Origin: Alphaproteobacteria bacterium
GTDB lineage: Bacteria > Pseudomonadota > Alphaproteobacteria > Micropepsales > Micropepsaceae
DNA length: 64,000 bases
Direction of reading: 5' to 3'
Assembly (NCBI GenBank): GCA_016124635.1
Contig: WGNJ01000019.1
Coordinates: 124,001-188,000, forward strand
Both the position numbers and the translations under genes were made by a program. Below the pieces are notes generated by a model. It did not search any database, had not been told where the DNA came from, and saw nothing but the letters and a program-made list of their open reading frames with translations. Shown in pieces: positions 17,971 to 25,662 of the stretch. Position 1 is the stretch's first letter, and each line of letters begins with the position of its first letter.

Positions 17971-19292
17971 GAAGCCATCGCGATTCGATGCGGGACCATT
18001 CTCGCATCGTTCAACAAGCGACGCGCCGGGCGAACGGTCGGACGAGCCTCCACGCGCCGCGCCAGCACATCTATCGCAGCCGAAGTCTGCCCGGCCCGCA
18101 AGGCCGCGTCGATCCAGGTCTGTACGAACACGTCACGTTGTGCATGGCTGCCGCCGATGCGCCACAGTTGGGCGAGCTGCGGACCCAATAGATCGGCGGC
18201 CGTCTCGAAGCGGCCTTGCGCGTAGGCGAGCAGCGCCTTGGCAACCGGAAGAGCCACCCCATCCCAAACGCCGCGCTCATCGCCTTCACCATGGCGGGAA
18301 AGCGACGCGATGAACGCGCGGGCTTCGGCAATGCGGCCGGCGCGCGCGAGGGCGTAAACGAAGTGGAGGTCGTGGAACGGCAGGACGTGTTCGTGCCAGC
18401 GCGCCAGAACCTGTTCGACGACGGGCGACCAGCGCTGCCCTACGTTCACGCCGCGCAGCTCGAGGCGCCATAGGGCCGAGATGGCACCGATCTGTTCCTG
18501 TGCGAATTCGGGCCAAGTGCCCCAAAGGTGCTTGTCGAAGATCTTCAGCGCTTCTTCGGGCTCGTCGCGATCGAGATGCAGGAGAGCAAGGTGCCAGTAG
18601 TTGTGCTCGCGTATGAAGATGCTGCGGTCCGCCCAGGTGTGGGAATGCCACGTCAGGAACTCGATACCTTCATCGACGCGGCCTTGCGTATCCATGACAT
18701 GCGCCAGGGCGTGATGCGCCCAGGGTTCGGCACGCTTCAGCGACAGCGCTCGCCGCGCCGCGTCTTCGGCCGCATTGAGATGATGGCATTGCTCGTGAGC
18801 AAAAGCGAGCATGCCCCACGCTTCCGGCGTCTGCTTGTGCGCGGGCAAGATCGTCTCGGCGATTTCGCGCATCGCCGTCGCGTCACCAAGATTGAACGCG
18901 TGATACTGAGCCCACTTGGCGGTTGCGATGTCGGTCGGCCGGGCTTCGACGAGCTTGCGGAAGAACGTCATCGCTTTGGCTGTGTCTCCGTTCGACCAAG
19001 CGACAACCGCAGCAACGAACATCTGCTCATTCGCGCTCGCGTTGCGCGCGTTGATGCGAGCGCGCTTGAGATACGGCCGCGCAGCCGCGAAGCCGGTTGC
19101 GGCTTCGAGGGCCATGTGCACCGCAGCTGCCTGCGCGTTCACCAGGGCACAAGAGGGATCGGCGTCGGCGGCCTCGAAGATAGAGCGAAGGCGTGTGCCG
19201 TAGCCGATCCAATCCGCGGTGTAGATATCGATGGCAGCGATCGTCGCGGCGCTTTCCGTCGTCACGACGTGACCCAATGCGTCCTTGGCCAT
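17967..19292 (-). CDS. TTC38-like tetratricopeptide repeat protein
   Basis: The 441-residue protein is almost wholly helical with repeated TPR-like pairs. It carries the signature of the TTC38 group: AHHALAHVMDTQGR, then EGIEFL, then H-N-Y-W-H-L-A-L-L-H-L-D. The function of bacterial members is unknown; a role as a protein-binding scaffold is inferred. The ATG at 19292 has a strong GGGAGGAG site; an ATG at 19310 is less likely. It is the first gene of the operon with the lipoprotein hydrolase, DedA and ATP-grasp genes. Confidence 0.82.
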   Translation of the reverse strand: MAKDALGHVVTTESAATIAAIDIYTADWIGYGTRLRSIFEAADADPSCALVNAQAAAVHMALEAATGFAAARPYLKRARINARNASANEQMFVAAVVAWSNGDTAKAMTFFRKLVEARPTDIATAKWAQYHAFNLGDATAMREIAETILPAHKQTPEAWGMLAFAHEQCHHLNAAEDAARRALSLKRAEPWAHHALAHVMDTQGRVDEGIEFLTWHSHTWADRSIFIREHNYWHLALLHLDRDEPEEALKIFDKHLWGTWPEFAQEQIGAISALWRLELRGVNVGQRWSPVVEQVLARWHEHVLPFHDLHFVYALARAGRIAEARAFIASLSRHGEGDERGVWDGVALPVAKALLAYAQGRFETAADLLGPQLAQLWRIGGSHAQRDVFVQTWIDAALRAGQTSAAIDVLARRVEARPTVRPARRLLNDARMVPHRIAMAS

Positions 19293-19325
19293 GGCACCTG
19301 CTCCTCCCAATCTTCCGTTTGTCGC

Positions 19326-19775
19326 TTAGTGGTCGAGTGCGCCCGGCCAATTCCGATTGCCGTCGGCGATGTAGCGCGGGATGTCCTTCTCCCATTGCGC
19401 CTGCACGTCGCGGTCGTAGTTCAGGTAGAGCCTGCCATCGACGATCCTCCAGACGAGCGGGTCGCCGGATGCGGTGTAGTTGTGCGCGACGGCCCAGGCG
19501 CAATAACCGCCGAACTGCGGGGCATACGCGGTCGGGTTGGCGCGGAACGCGTCGAGATTTTCCTTGGAGGCAAAGCGCCAGGTTGCGCCCTTCCACTCCG
19601 TCGAGAACTCGGCCTTTCCCTGCACCGGTTTGTTCTGCTTGAAGTAAGCGACGGTGTCGTAACCGCCGACGGCCAGCGACGAGAATGTGCCCGTGTAGAT
19701 ATCGGGCGAACGGGCGAAGGCGGCCGAGATCGAAAAGACGATCGTTGCGAACGCGGCGAGTGCGTATTTGAACAT
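19326..19775 (-). CDS. Secreted YHS domain protein
   Basis: The 149-residue protein has a signal peptide (ALAAFATIVFSISAAFA) and a YHS-like domain: LAVGGYDTVAYF, then G-K-A-E-F-S-T-E-W-K-G-A-T-W-R-F, then NPTAYAPQFGGYCAWAV. Members of this group are periplasmic and are often thought to bind metal, but none has a firm function that I know. It lies 33 bases upstream of the TPR operon on the same strand and could be co-transcribed. A good ribosome site (GAAAGGAAAG) precedes the ATG. Confidence 0.82.
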   Translation of the reverse strand: MFKYALAAFATIVFSISAAFARSPDIYTGTFSSLAVGGYDTVAYFKQNKPVQGKAEFSTEWKGATWRFASKENLDAFRANPTAYAPQFGGYCAWAVAHNYTASGDPLVWRIVDGRLYLNYDRDVQAQWEKDIPRYIADGNRNWPGALDH

Positions 19776-19829
19776 GGGAGCTTTCCTTTCTTGTGCGGGG
19801 AGCGTGGGCTGCTCGACCGAATCGGGCGA

Positions 19830-19928
19830 TCAGTGGTGCGGTCTAAGATCTGCAATGATCATGACGATCATCACGACGGTCAGAATCGTATTGAAGGCCA
19901 TGACGAGCGAGAACTTCATGCGACTCAT
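19830..19928 (-). CDS. 32-residue single-pass membrane microprotein
   Basis: This short reading frame encodes MSRMKFSLVMAFN, then a hydrophobic helix ILTVVMIVMIIA, and a polar tail ending RPHH. The ATG has a strong ribosome site (AAGGAG, 7 bases upstream). It sits upstream of the YHS gene on the same strand and may share its transcript. The positive-inside pattern (Arg/Lys before the helix) fits a small membrane protein. No homologue is known to me. Confidence 0.5.
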   Translation of the reverse strand: MSRMKFSLVMAFNTILTVVMIVMIIADLRPHH

Positions 19929-20135
19929 GGCGGGATCTCCTTCAGCTGATATCGACAGGGCGAAGATGCGAAAATCGGCGGATTCCCGCCAATACCGCTT
20001 AGGTACGAAGTCGATGCGGAACGGCTATCGCCATCAGTTCCTGGAGCCGACAACTACCGCAGCCAGCGGGCTTTGGGCGCGCATAAGTACCGCGCCGCCG
20101 ACGTTCACGAGGGCGTCGGAAATTGACGAAGGCTA

Positions 20136-20300
20136 TCGCTCAAAGGATTCGATGGGACTGTTCAGGCGCATCGCGTCGAATCCTGAACAAAGCGACGGCC
20201 GCGAGCCCAGGGCTGGGCACCTCGCGGCCGTGCTTTAGGTCGCGGGACGAGGCGAGAGGAGAGAACCTCGCCTTGCCCGTGCGCCAAACTACATCGACAT
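20136..20300 (+). repeat. Duplicated segment, copy 2 (orphan cyclase 3' end plus two hairpins)
   Basis: This is the partner of 816-978. Its plus-strand start encodes SLKGFDGTVQAHRVES and a stop, the last residues of a class III cyclase, but there is no cyclase gene upstream. The non-coding hairpin block is preserved, and the segment ends inside the last codons of the minus-strand DoxX gene. It therefore combines a gene remnant with a terminator placed after the DoxX operon. Confidence 0.85.
20195..20231 (-). terminator. Hairpin terminator after the patatin-DoxX operon
   Basis: This is the same 11-bp stem and inner hairpin as at 875-911. It lies 58 bases past the DoxX stop on the minus strand. 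Read in that direction the stem is followed by CGCTTTG. A second stem (20250-20256 with 20267-20273) lies between it and the DoxX stop. Confidence 0.5.
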
Positions 20301-20744
20301 GGCGCGGCGGCGCTTGATCAGCGATTGGCCGAACCCGATCCAAGCCATGACCTCGTCACGCTTCAGGAACAGAATCGCCCAGCCCGACAGCCACACACCG
20401 CATGCGAGCGTGAAGAGTTCGCCGCCATCACCCATGATCTCGACGCCGAGCGGCGTGAGGAGATGGAACGAGATGGCTCCCGTCATAATTCCGATCGCCA
20501 TCGCGGCGCCGACGACTGTGAAGCCCGGCACGAAGAGCAGGATCGAAGCGACGAGCTCCGCGCCGCCGATGATCCAGCGGCCGGCCGGCTCGAAGAGCGA
20601 GATCCCGGACCAATCGCGCAGGGTCGAGAAGATGAAGATGCTCTCCTCGGAGCCCGTGAATTTGTAGAAAAGCGATTGCACGAAGACGACGGCGATGTAG
20701 GCCGACAGGACGCGCGTCGCGATGATTTTGGTGCGCATATTCAT
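20289..20744 (-). CDS. DoxX-like membrane protein
   Basis: This 151-residue inner-membrane protein has four predicted helices and the general DoxX-like pattern (helix 1 followed by LFYKFTGSEES, then WIIGGAELVASILLFVPG). DoxX-like proteins associate with quinone or thiol redox and detoxification systems; the exact role is unknown. The ATG at 20744 with GGAG upstream is preferred to a TTG at 20762, which would overlap the patatin stop. It is the last gene of the bdhA-57aa-patatin operon. Confidence 0.78.
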   Translation of the reverse strand: MNMRTKIIATRVLSAYIAVVFVQSLFYKFTGSEESIFIFSTLRDWSGISLFEPAGRWIIGGAELVASILLFVPGFTVVGAAMAIGIMTGAISFHLLTPLGVEIMGDGGELFTLACGVWLSGWAILFLKRDEVMAWIGFGQSLIKRRRAMSM

Positions 20745-20758
20745 GGTGGTTCTCCAGT

Positions 20759-21898
20759 TCAATTCACGGTTTGCTGAGACATGTCGCGGAAGTGCGCCTG
20801 ACGGTCGATGCGAGAGCCGTCGAGCGGGTCCTCATCACCCATGAACAGGTCGCGGATGCTTACGGTCGATCGCTCACCGACAGCCTCGAAATTCTGCAGA
20901 AGCCATCCGTCGGCGGCGCGGCGACCCTTCTGGAACAGCATCTCGAGAAACGCCGCTTCGGTGTTGAGCTTCGACGAGGCGCCGAGCGCCGACAAAGACG
21001 GTTCGTCGCCGATCATGTGGACAAGGACGCGGCGATAGCCCGTGCCCTGCAGGTGGCCCGCTTCCATCAAGCGCGTCACGAAGTCGATCGCCCGCAACTC
21101 ACGCAGCAACGAGGCATTGAACGTGATCTCGTTGAGGCGGTTCAGGATCTCGCGCGCCGATTTCGGCACGCCTTTGCGGGTGATCGGATTGATCTGCACG
21201 ATCACGACATCGTCCGCCGTGGCGTGATCGAAGAGCGGCCACAACGGCGGATTACCCATGTAGCCGCCATCCCAATACGGCACGCCGTCGATCTCCACCG
21301 CTTTGAACATGAACGGCAGGCAGGCCGACGCCAGGACGTGATTGATCGTCAGATGCTGCTTGTCGAATACGTGGGCTCGACCGGTCTCGACGTTCGTCGC
21401 CGAGACGAAGAGCTTCAACATGCTGGCGCGCACACGTTCGAAGTCGACCGTCTTTTGAAGCAGATCGCGAAGCGGGTGCAGGTTCAGCGGATTGAGATCG
21501 TAGGGGCTGGCAATGCGCGAGAGCACATCGAAGAAGATGTAGCCAGGCGAGTTGTCCAGGTTCCAGCCGCCCTTCGCCGCTTCGAGCGGCGTGCGACGCA
21601 GCGGACTGTAGGCGCCGGCCGCGCTGACGGACTCCCAAAACTTGCGCAGCGTCTTGCGCGCTTGGTTGCGATCGCCCGTTGCCATGCCGTCGGCAAGGAC
21701 AACGGCGTTCACCGCGCCTGCCGACGCGCCCGTGATCGCTTCGATCTCGACGCGTTCGTCTTCGAGCAGACGATCGAGGACACCCCAGGTAAAAGCGCCA
21801 TGCGAGCCGCCGCCCTGAAGGCCGAGATTGATTCTCTTCACGGAAGTCGCGTGGCCATTGGCCTTGGCCGCGCCGTTCGGTTTGGATTGCTGTTTCAT
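20759..21898 (-). CDS. Patatin-like phospholipase
   Basis: The 379-residue protein has the patatin catalytic parts: glycine-rich oxyanion loop GLQGGGSHGAF (26-36), nucleophile GASAG (Ser59) and the dyad Asp in WDGG. A C-terminal region of the DUF3734 type follows. It should hydrolyse acyl esters of lipids. In Hyphomicrobiales such genes often neighbour 3-hydroxybutyrate dehydrogenase, as here, which suggests a link with storage-lipid or polyhydroxybutyrate turnover (inference). The ATG at 21898 has AAGGAGAG upstream; an earlier start at 22063 would run through the preceding small gene. Confidence 0.9.
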   Translation of the reverse strand: MKQQSKPNGAAKANGHATSVKRINLGLQGGGSHGAFTWGVLDRLLEDERVEIEAITGASAGAVNAVVLADGMATGDRNQARKTLRKFWESVSAAGAYSPLRRTPLEAAKGGWNLDNSPGYIFFDVLSRIASPYDLNPLNLHPLRDLLQKTVDFERVRASMLKLFVSATNVETGRAHVFDKQHLTINHVLASACLPFMFKAVEIDGVPYWDGGYMGNPPLWPLFDHATADDVVIVQINPITRKGVPKSAREILNRLNEITFNASLLRELRAIDFVTRLMEAGHLQGTGYRRVLVHMIGDEPSLSALGASSKLNTEAAFLEMLFQKGRRAADGWLLQNFEAVGERSTVSIRDLFMGDEDPLDGSRIDRQAHFRDMSQQTVN

Positions 21899-21923
21899 CG
21901 GTCTCTCCTTGCCACGCCGCGTC

Positions 21924-22097
21924 TCAGCGGCCGCGGCGGTCTGCGGTCCAAAGCTCGGCGTTGGCGCGTCCGAGCACCTCACTCCAAGCGGCGATTTCGC
22001 GATCGAGCGTCGGATTGGGCGCTCGATCGAATTGGCCTGCGAGCCAATAGGCCGGCGAACCAAGCCACGACTTGCGATTGCGTGTATTGCCGTTCAT
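21924..22097 (-). CDS. 57-residue Trp-rich protein of unknown function
   Basis: I do not recognise this protein. It starts MNGNTRNRKSWLGSPAYWLAG and continues with QFDRAPNPTLDREIAAW and a helix ending LWTADRRGR, with four Trp in 57 residues and no membrane helix. The ATG at 22097 has a GGGAGAGG site. It lies between bdhA (25 bases) and the patatin gene (25 bases) on the same strand, so it is very probably part of that operon and may assist one of their products. Confidence 0.65.
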   Translation of the reverse strand: MNGNTRNRKSWLGSPAYWLAGQFDRAPNPTLDREIAAWSEVLGRANAELWTADRRGR

Positions 22098-22122
22098 GGC
22101 ACCCCTCTCCCGTTTTTCGTGT

Positions 22123-22950
22123 TCAGTGCGCGGTCCAGCCGCCGTCAACAGGCAACGCGGTGCCGGTGATCGACGCCGCCATGTCGCTCGCGAGAAACAC
22201 GGCGAGCGCGCCCATCTCTTCGACAGTGGCAAAGCGTTTGTTCGGCTGCTGCGCCAGCAGCACGTCGCGGATCACCTGCTCGCGCGGGATCATGTGGGTT
22301 CGCGCCTGATCGTCGATCTGCTTTTCGACAAGGGGCGTCCAGACGTAGCCGGGGCAGATCGCGTTCGCGGTGACGTTGAACTCAGCACCTTCGAGCGCGG
22401 CGACTTTGGTCAAGCCGACGACGCCGTGCTTGGCGGCGACATAGGCCGACTTGAACGGCGAGGCGACGAGGCCGTGCGCCGAGGCGACGTTGATGATGCG
22501 GCCGAAGCGACGCTCCTTCATGCCGGCAAACGCCGCCTTCGTCGCATGAAAGACGGCCGAGAGATTGAGCGCCAGGATCGCGTCCCATTTGGCGGCTGGA
22601 AACTCTTCGATCGCGGCGACGTACTGAATGCCGGCGTTGTTGACGAGGATGTCGACTTTGCCGAGCGCCTTCTCGGCGCGGTGCACGAGGCCCGCGGTGT
22701 CCTCCGGCTTCATGAGATCGGCGGCGTCGTAGCCGACCGTAACGCCGGTTGCGTCCGCGAGCTCTTGGCGCGTGCGTTCGACCTCGGCTGCTTGGCCAAG
22801 CCCGTTGAGCACGACGTTGGCGCCTGCTTCGGCAAACGCCTTGGCGATACCCAGGCCGATGCCACTGGTCGAGCCGGTGACGATCGCCGTCTTGCCGGCC
22901 AGCAGGCGCTGCATCTTGGTGTTCATATCCAGTTTGGCTGCGATGTTCAT
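22123..22950 (-). CDS. bdhA: 3-hydroxybutyrate dehydrogenase
   Basis: This 275-residue short-chain dehydrogenase has cofactor motif TGSTSGIG, NNAG, and a catalytic Ser-Tyr-Lys arrangement (ASAHGLVASPFKSAYVAAKHG). The Q-residues and C-terminal VDGGWTAH match bacterial 3-hydroxybutyrate dehydrogenases. It oxidises D-3-hydroxybutyrate to acetoacetate with NAD, a late step in polyhydroxybutyrate use. The ATG at 22950 has AAGGA upstream. A 43-bp element shared with the peroxiredoxin promoter ends 62 bases before this start. Confidence 0.9.
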   Translation of the reverse strand: MNIAAKLDMNTKMQRLLAGKTAIVTGSTSGIGLGIAKAFAEAGANVVLNGLGQAAEVERTRQELADATGVTVGYDAADLMKPEDTAGLVHRAEKALGKVDILVNNAGIQYVAAIEEFPAAKWDAILALNLSAVFHATKAAFAGMKERRFGRIINVASAHGLVASPFKSAYVAAKHGVVGLTKVAALEGAEFNVTANAICPGYVWTPLVEKQIDDQARTHMIPREQVIRDVLLAQQPNKRFATVEEMGALAVFLASDMAASITGTALPVDGGWTAH

Positions 22951-23011
22951 GATCTTCGGTCCTTGCGATGGGGCTTTGTCTCGAGGGCACAATCGGCGAA
23001 GGCAAGCGACA

Positions 23012-23054
23012 ACTGAAATGCCGTTTGGCTTCGCATTGGATAGGCGCCGGCTAT
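23012..23054 (-). promoter_or_regulatory. 43-bp shared promoter element, copy B (ATAG-N7-CTAT)
   Basis: This stretch aligns without gaps to 26226-26268 at 33 of 43 bases. It contains ATAG-N7-CTAT (23040-23054), a LysR-type operator pattern, and lies directly before bdhA while overlapping the stop of the NADH dehydrogenase gene. Confidence 0.6.
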
Positions 23055-24349
23055 TAGGCGGCGTCGCGCATTTCCTCGCGCATCATGGTTTCATCGGTAC
23101 CGGTGATCAGGCGCACGCCACGCTGGTAGGTCAGGTAGGACCAGGCCCAGCTTCCCGCGACGATCGCGCGATTGCGAAAGCCGATCAGGAAGTAGACGTG
23201 GGCGATCGACCAGAGCAGCCAACCGACCAAGCCCTTCAGCTTCAACCTGCCGAAGTCGGCGACCGCGCTCTGCCGGCCAATGGTCGCCAGATTACCGAAG
23301 TCGCTATATTCGAACGGCGCCGGCGCGATCCAATTGCAGGCGTGTGCCTCGATGACGCGCGCAACATATGCACCCGCTTGCTTCGCGGCGGGTGCAACGC
23401 CGGGCAGCATTCGGCCGTCCGGACCCTTGAACGCGGAGGTATCGCCGATGACGAAAACATCGGGATGCCCTTCGAGCGAGAAATCGCTCTGCACGACGAC
23501 GCGCCCTGCCCGATCGACCATCGAGCCGAGCCATTGGCCCGCCCCGGAAGCGCGAACGCCCGCTGCCCAAATCACGGTCTTGGCAGGCAACGTTTCGGCG
23601 CCGATCGAGACGGCGTCTGCGGTGATATCGCCGACCGCGACACCGATCCGAACGTCGACCCCTTTCGCCTCGAGCGCCCGCTTCGCTTCGGCGCTGAGCG
23701 ATTCCGGAAACGACGGCAGAACGCGCGGGCCGGCTTCAACAAGAACGATATGCGCGCAGTGCGGCGTGATCGAACGGAAGTCGCGCGTGATCGACTGACG
23801 CGCGAGTTCGGCGATGGCGCCGGCCATCTCGACGCCCGTCGGACCGCCGCCGACGATGACGAACGTAAGGAGGGCCCGGCGTTTGGCCGGGTCGCTTTCA
23901 ACCTCGGCGCGCTCGAAGGCCGTCAGGATCTTGCCGCGAACGCGGGTCGCATCGTCGACCGATTTGATGCCCGGCGCGTGCGCTTCCCAATGATCCTTGC
24001 CGAAGTAGCTATGACGCGCACCGGTCGCGACGACCAAATAGTCGTAAGCGACGCGCTGGCCGCCGGCCGTACGCACGATCTTCTTCGCCGTGTCGACGCC
24101 GTTCACTTCGTCGAGCAGCACACGAGCGTTAGTTTGATCACGCAAGATGCTGCGGATCGGCTGCGCGATCTCAGCCGGAGAAAGGCTCGCGGTCGCCACT
24201 TGATAGAGCAGAGGCTGGAACAGATGATAATTGTGACGATCGATCACAGTCACATCGACCGGCGCGCTGTGCAGAGCCATTGCGGCAGACAGTCCGCCGA
24301 AGCCCGCGCCGACGATGACGACGTGCGGGCGCTTGGAATTCGCCATCAT
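23054..24349 (-). CDS. Type II NADH dehydrogenase (NAD(P)/FAD oxidoreductase)
   Basis: The 431-residue flavoprotein has an FAD-binding GxGxxG (VIVGAGFGGLSAA), a second nucleotide-binding site (VGGGPTGVEMAG), and the FVIGDTSAF segment. The C-terminal part, with helices around WLLWSIAHVYFLIGF, fits the membrane-associated tail of NDH-2. It moves electrons from NADH to quinone without pumping protons. The start at 24349 overlaps the MFS gene end closely (stop at 24351) and has GGAGG 6 bases upstream; 24346 is also possible. Confidence 0.88.
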   Translation of the reverse strand: MMANSKRPHVVIVGAGFGGLSAAMALHSAPVDVTVIDRHNYHLFQPLLYQVATASLSPAEIAQPIRSILRDQTNARVLLDEVNGVDTAKKIVRTAGGQRVAYDYLVVATGARHSYFGKDHWEAHAPGIKSVDDATRVRGKILTAFERAEVESDPAKRRALLTFVIVGGGPTGVEMAGAIAELARQSITRDFRSITPHCAHIVLVEAGPRVLPSFPESLSAEAKRALEAKGVDVRIGVAVGDITADAVSIGAETLPAKTVIWAAGVRASGAGQWLGSMVDRAGRVVVQSDFSLEGHPDVFVIGDTSAFKGPDGRMLPGVAPAAKQAGAYVARVIEAHACNWIAPAPFEYSDFGNLATIGRQSAVADFGRLKLKGLVGWLLWSIAHVYFLIGFRNRAIVAGSWAWSYLTYQRGVRLITGTDETMMREEMRDAA

Positions 24350-24350
24350 T

Positions 24351-25550
24351 TCAAACCTCCGATGGGATGCGCAGACGCAGGGTGAGAAGGGCCGCGGCGA
24401 CGAGCGAAACAGCGATACCGACGACGCAAGCCTGCCAGCCAATGCGATCGAAGAGCTGACCGAGCACGGCCGTGCCGATCAAACCGCCAAGGAAGTAACT
24501 TGCGAGGTAGATGCCGCTGGCGGAGCCGCGGTCGGCGGTCGCAGCGCGGCTGACAAAGCCGGTGGCCGTCGCTTGCGCGAAGAACGTGCCGACGGCAACC
24601 AGTACCATCCCGATCAACACCGTCACGAGATCCGGAACGAGCAGCATCGGCAAACCGACCGCGGCGACGATGAGGCTGCCCCACATGGCACGGCGCGTGC
24701 CAAGGCGGGCGACAACGCTACCGGCGAGCGGGGTCGTGACGATCGACGGCAGAAAGACGAAGTAGACGACACCCAGCGTCATCATGCCGACCGACAACGG
24801 TTCGCGCACGAGCACGAAATTCACGTAGGTAAAGGTACCGATGAAGGCGAAGAGGATGCAGAAGCCGATGACGAAGGAGGCGACGAGCGCGGGATTGCGC
24901 AAATGCGCGACCAATGTTGCGGCGGGCGACAGCGCCATCGTCTCGCCTTGGGCCATGCGCGGCGTGCGCTTGATCGTGACATAAACGAGCGCGGCGCCCG
25001 CGAGGTTGAGCAGCGCGAAGGCATAGAAGTTGACCGCCAAGCCGAAGTGATCGGCGACGCCTGCGGCGATGAAGCGGCCAATCAGATTGCTGGCAACGTT
25101 GCCGGTTATGTAGGCGGCGAACGCGCCGGCAGTGTCGTTGGCGCTGGTGTTCTCGCCCAGATAGGCGAGCGTCAACGTGAATGCCGCGGCCATGCATAGC
25201 CCTTGGATCACGCGCAGAATGGTGAAGGTCGTGAGATCGGGCGCGATCGCCAGCAACGTCGTCGGGATCGCCAAAACGGCGAGACTCAAAAGAATGCCCA
25301 GACGACGATCGATGCGGCGACTGAAGAAACCGACCGCGAGCCCCGATGCGGCCATGCCAAACGTGCTGGCGTTCACGGCGATGCCCATCTCGCGTGGCGT
25401 GACGCCATAGTGGGCGGTCAACGTCGGCAACAAAGCTTGGGTCGCGAAGAGGTCGACGACGGTCAAAAACGCGGTCACACCGATGACGATGCGCGAGAGG
25501 TGAACGGACATCGGGGCAGCGTCCATCGGTATGGCGATGGCTTTCGTCAT
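24351..25550 (-). CDS. MFS transporter (YnfM-like drug exporter group)
   Basis: The 399-residue inner-membrane protein has the 12-helix MFS pattern. Motif-like segments include FFSRRIDRRLG after helix 2 and LRVIQGLCMAAAFTLTLAYLGE in the central part. It is probably a proton-driven exporter; the substrate is unknown. A ribosome site (AAGGA) lies 9 bases before the ATG. It sits between the secreted cupin gene and NDH-2 on the same strand, and two hairpins separate it from the cupin gene. Confidence 0.85.
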   Translation of the reverse strand: MTKAIAIPMDAAPMSVHLSRIVIGVTAFLTVVDLFATQALLPTLTAHYGVTPREMGIAVNASTFGMAASGLAVGFFSRRIDRRLGILLSLAVLAIPTTLLAIAPDLTTFTILRVIQGLCMAAAFTLTLAYLGENTSANDTAGAFAAYITGNVASNLIGRFIAAGVADHFGLAVNFYAFALLNLAGAALVYVTIKRTPRMAQGETMALSPAATLVAHLRNPALVASFVIGFCILFAFIGTFTYVNFVLVREPLSVGMMTLGVVYFVFLPSIVTTPLAGSVVARLGTRRAMWGSLIVAAVGLPMLLVPDLVTVLIGMVLVAVGTFFAQATATGFVSRAATADRGSASGIYLASYFLGGLIGTAVLGQLFDRIGWQACVVGIAVSLVAAALLTLRLRIPSEV

Positions 25551-25576
25551 GGCACCAATCCTTCAAGATGAGAGAC

Positions 25577-25618
25577 GTCACGCCCGCCTCGCGAGGGAGG
25601 GAGGGAGACGGGCGTGAC
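25577..25618 (-). terminator. Large inverted repeat between the cupin and MFS genes
   Basis: GTCACGCCCG (25577-25586) pairs perfectly with CGGGCGTGAC (25609-25618) around a purine-rich loop. It lies 27 bases upstream of the MFS start and 45 bases past the cupin stop, on the leader of the MFS messenger. It could attenuate read-through or stabilise the cupin mRNA. Confidence 0.5.
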
Positions 25619-25627
25619 GCTGGCGTT

Positions 25628-25654
25628 GCACTCCGGGTGGGGAGGTCGGAGTGC
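25628..25654 (-). terminator. Second hairpin after the cupin gene
   Basis: GCACTCCG (25628-25635) pairs perfectly with CGGAGTGC (25647-25654). It starts 9 bases past the cupin stop on the minus strand. With the following larger stem it forms a two-hairpin array in the 112-base cupin-MFS gap. Confidence 0.5.
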
Positions 25655-25662
25655 GAGGGGAC

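Larger units (their letters stand above)
19776..20288. other. Gap between the YHS and DoxX genes
   Basis: This interval of about 510 bases holds a 32-codon minus-strand gene (19830-19928), promoter space for it upstream, and copy 2 of the duplicated cyclase 3'-end segment (20136-20300). Between 19929 and 20135 I see no gene or clear structure. Confidence 0.6.

Noticed and set aside
20771..22309. A 512-codon plus-strand open frame
   Set aside because: It is antisense to the patatin and bdhA genes, is rich in Arg and His, and has no family resemblance.
22772..24385. A 537-codon plus-strand open frame
   Set aside because: It is antisense to bdhA and NDH-2, both convincing. Composition shows a shadow frame.
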